Origin: Anniella stebbinsi
Lineage: Eukaryota; Chordata; Lepidosauria; Squamata; Anniellidae
Reading direction: 5' to 3'
DNA length: 64,000 nucleotides
Assembly: GCA_029215795.1 (NCBI GenBank)
Contig: JARDYH010000002.1
Coordinates: forward strand, 363,718,973 to 363,782,972
In this document: positions 63,240 through 64,000 of the stretch, piece by piece
Layout: each line of letters starts with the position of its first letter
How positions within the stretch are numbered: the first letter of the stretch is position 1
Translations under genes and position numbers: made by a program
The notes under the pieces: model-generated
What the model was told of the DNA's origin: nothing
Seen by the model: only the letters and a program-made list of their open reading frames with translations
The model's database searches: none

Positions 63240-63530
63240 AGGCCTTTATCACACATACTATTTTCCCCTCGGATTGCTTCTGCGGGTTCCCCCTCCGTTT
63301 CCCATGCGAATCTAGCGTTTTGGATCACATGTGCTCAGTCTGTTGAACTTGCCTGAACTTGCCTGAAACAGACTTTGCCCGTTCAGGGTTAAATCGAAAC
63401 AGAAACTAAAAACGGAGCACTCAGGGTGTGAGAACAGCGTGAGGGGGACGACGTTATGCAAGTCCCTCGTTGAAGAAGTGGATCAAAGTTACGGTGCCTG
63501 TGCTTAAAACTGCGCATGTGATAACGGCCT
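63240..63530. mobile_element. MITE with AGGCC(T/G)TTATCACA ends
   Basis: AGGCCTTTATCACA at the left and TGTGATAACGGCCT at the right are 14-bp terminal inverted repeats with one mismatch, 291 bp apart. The interior is CpG-containing and noncoding. The target duplication is unresolved. Confidence 0.55.
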
Positions 63531-63740
63531 CAATTATCAACGCTGCCCTTTTGGGCATCTTCCCAATCACGCTAGCTCCTTGTTAGTGTAATTGGGAAAG
63601 TTTCTCACCAGTCCAACAGACATGTCCGGCTGAGTGTCTGAACTCTGGCTCTCGTTATTATTAAGCCTAGCTGTAATTCTGACCAGGAGAGGTGCTGGGC
63701 CGTCATTCATTAAGTGTTTTGTTGTCCTGGCTGTTGCTTC
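63531..63740. other. candidate conserved noncoding block
   Basis: GTTAGTGTAATTGGGAAAG, CGTTATTATTAAGCCTAGC and GTCATTCATTAAGTG in repeat-free sequence. Weak candidate; the rest of the window to 64000 shows no gene. Confidence 0.3.
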
Positions 63741-64000
63741 CCTGGCTTGTGCAGGTCATCAGGGGAGGGGAGGTGGTGTTGGTTAAGGAGATGTAGCTGG
63801 TTTGCATTTTAACCAGTTTCTTTCTCTTGAGTTCCAGTTTGCAGATCATGTCCATCATCTTGTGCCTGGTTCACCAAGCCCCACCCTCCTTTTCTTAGTC
63901 GTTGGCTTCGTGGGGGAGATGTGGAAAATGTCCCTTTGGTGCACTGGAACGTTCTGCTGTTTTTCTAACCTGTTGTCAGAAATGCATTGGAATTCTATGG

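Noticed and set aside
1..64000. CRISPR array, prokaryotic operons or endogenous retrovirus
   Set aside because: No regularly spaced direct repeats with unique spacers, no operon structure, and no LTR pair or gag/pol-type frames. All reverse transcriptase matches are of non-LTR LINE type.

Overview
The window looks like vertebrate nuclear DNA, most probably from a squamate reptile. The support is the repeat content: many CR1 LINE fragments ending in the ATTCTATG-type tail, several subfamilies of L2-clade LINEs with (AATA)n, (TAA)n or (ATC)n tails, tRNA-derived SINEs of squamate type, dense short DNA-transposon derivatives and long microsatellites. No prokaryotic, organellar or viral organisation is visible. 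The species cannot be named from the sequence.

Only one convincing host protein gene is present. At 10119-13988 (+) an uninterrupted 1289-codon frame encodes a relative of the microtubule regulator CKAP5/ch-TOG/XMAP215. It aligns from just before TOG3, through TOG4 and TOG5, to the C-terminal helical region that contacts TACC3 in CKAP5. TOG1, TOG2 and the extreme C-terminus are absent. The frame has no introns where CKAP5 is a many-exon gene, so it looks like a 5'-truncated retrocopy whose frame has been kept open. A TATA-like box, a CRE-like octamer and a short overlapping upstream ORF precede it, and an AATAAA lies 150 bases after the stop.

Layout: 1-3.7 kb is CR1 and L2 debris. 3.7-7.2 kb is an almost full-length L2-clade LINE with an open reverse transcriptase frame but a broken endonuclease. 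7.2-9.7 kb holds SINEs, a CpG-rich element nested in a CR1-like LINE, and a long compound microsatellite. 9.8-14.2 kb is the CKAP5-like retrogene. 15-22 kb is a mosaic of foldback hAT-like MITEs and L2/CR1 fragments. 24-28 kb is a nested stack of hAT-type elements, including an 831-bp GC-rich one. 32-39 kb carries further MITE families and L2/CR1 copies. 42-64 kb mixes the same families with repeat-free blocks.

Several repeat-free, AT-rich blocks containing TAATTA-like motifs (about 23.0-23.6, 28.3-28.7, 44.2-44.5, 48.0-48.3, 54.4-54.6, 59.0-59.6 and 63.5-63.7 kb) look like conserved noncoding elements of a gene desert near a developmental gene. That is inference and needs alignment to other genomes.

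The most informative observations are the headless CKAP5-like retrogene, a seven-copy palindrome-of-palindromes MITE with 8-bp target duplications, and the transposon-in-transposon nesting that gives relative insertion ages.
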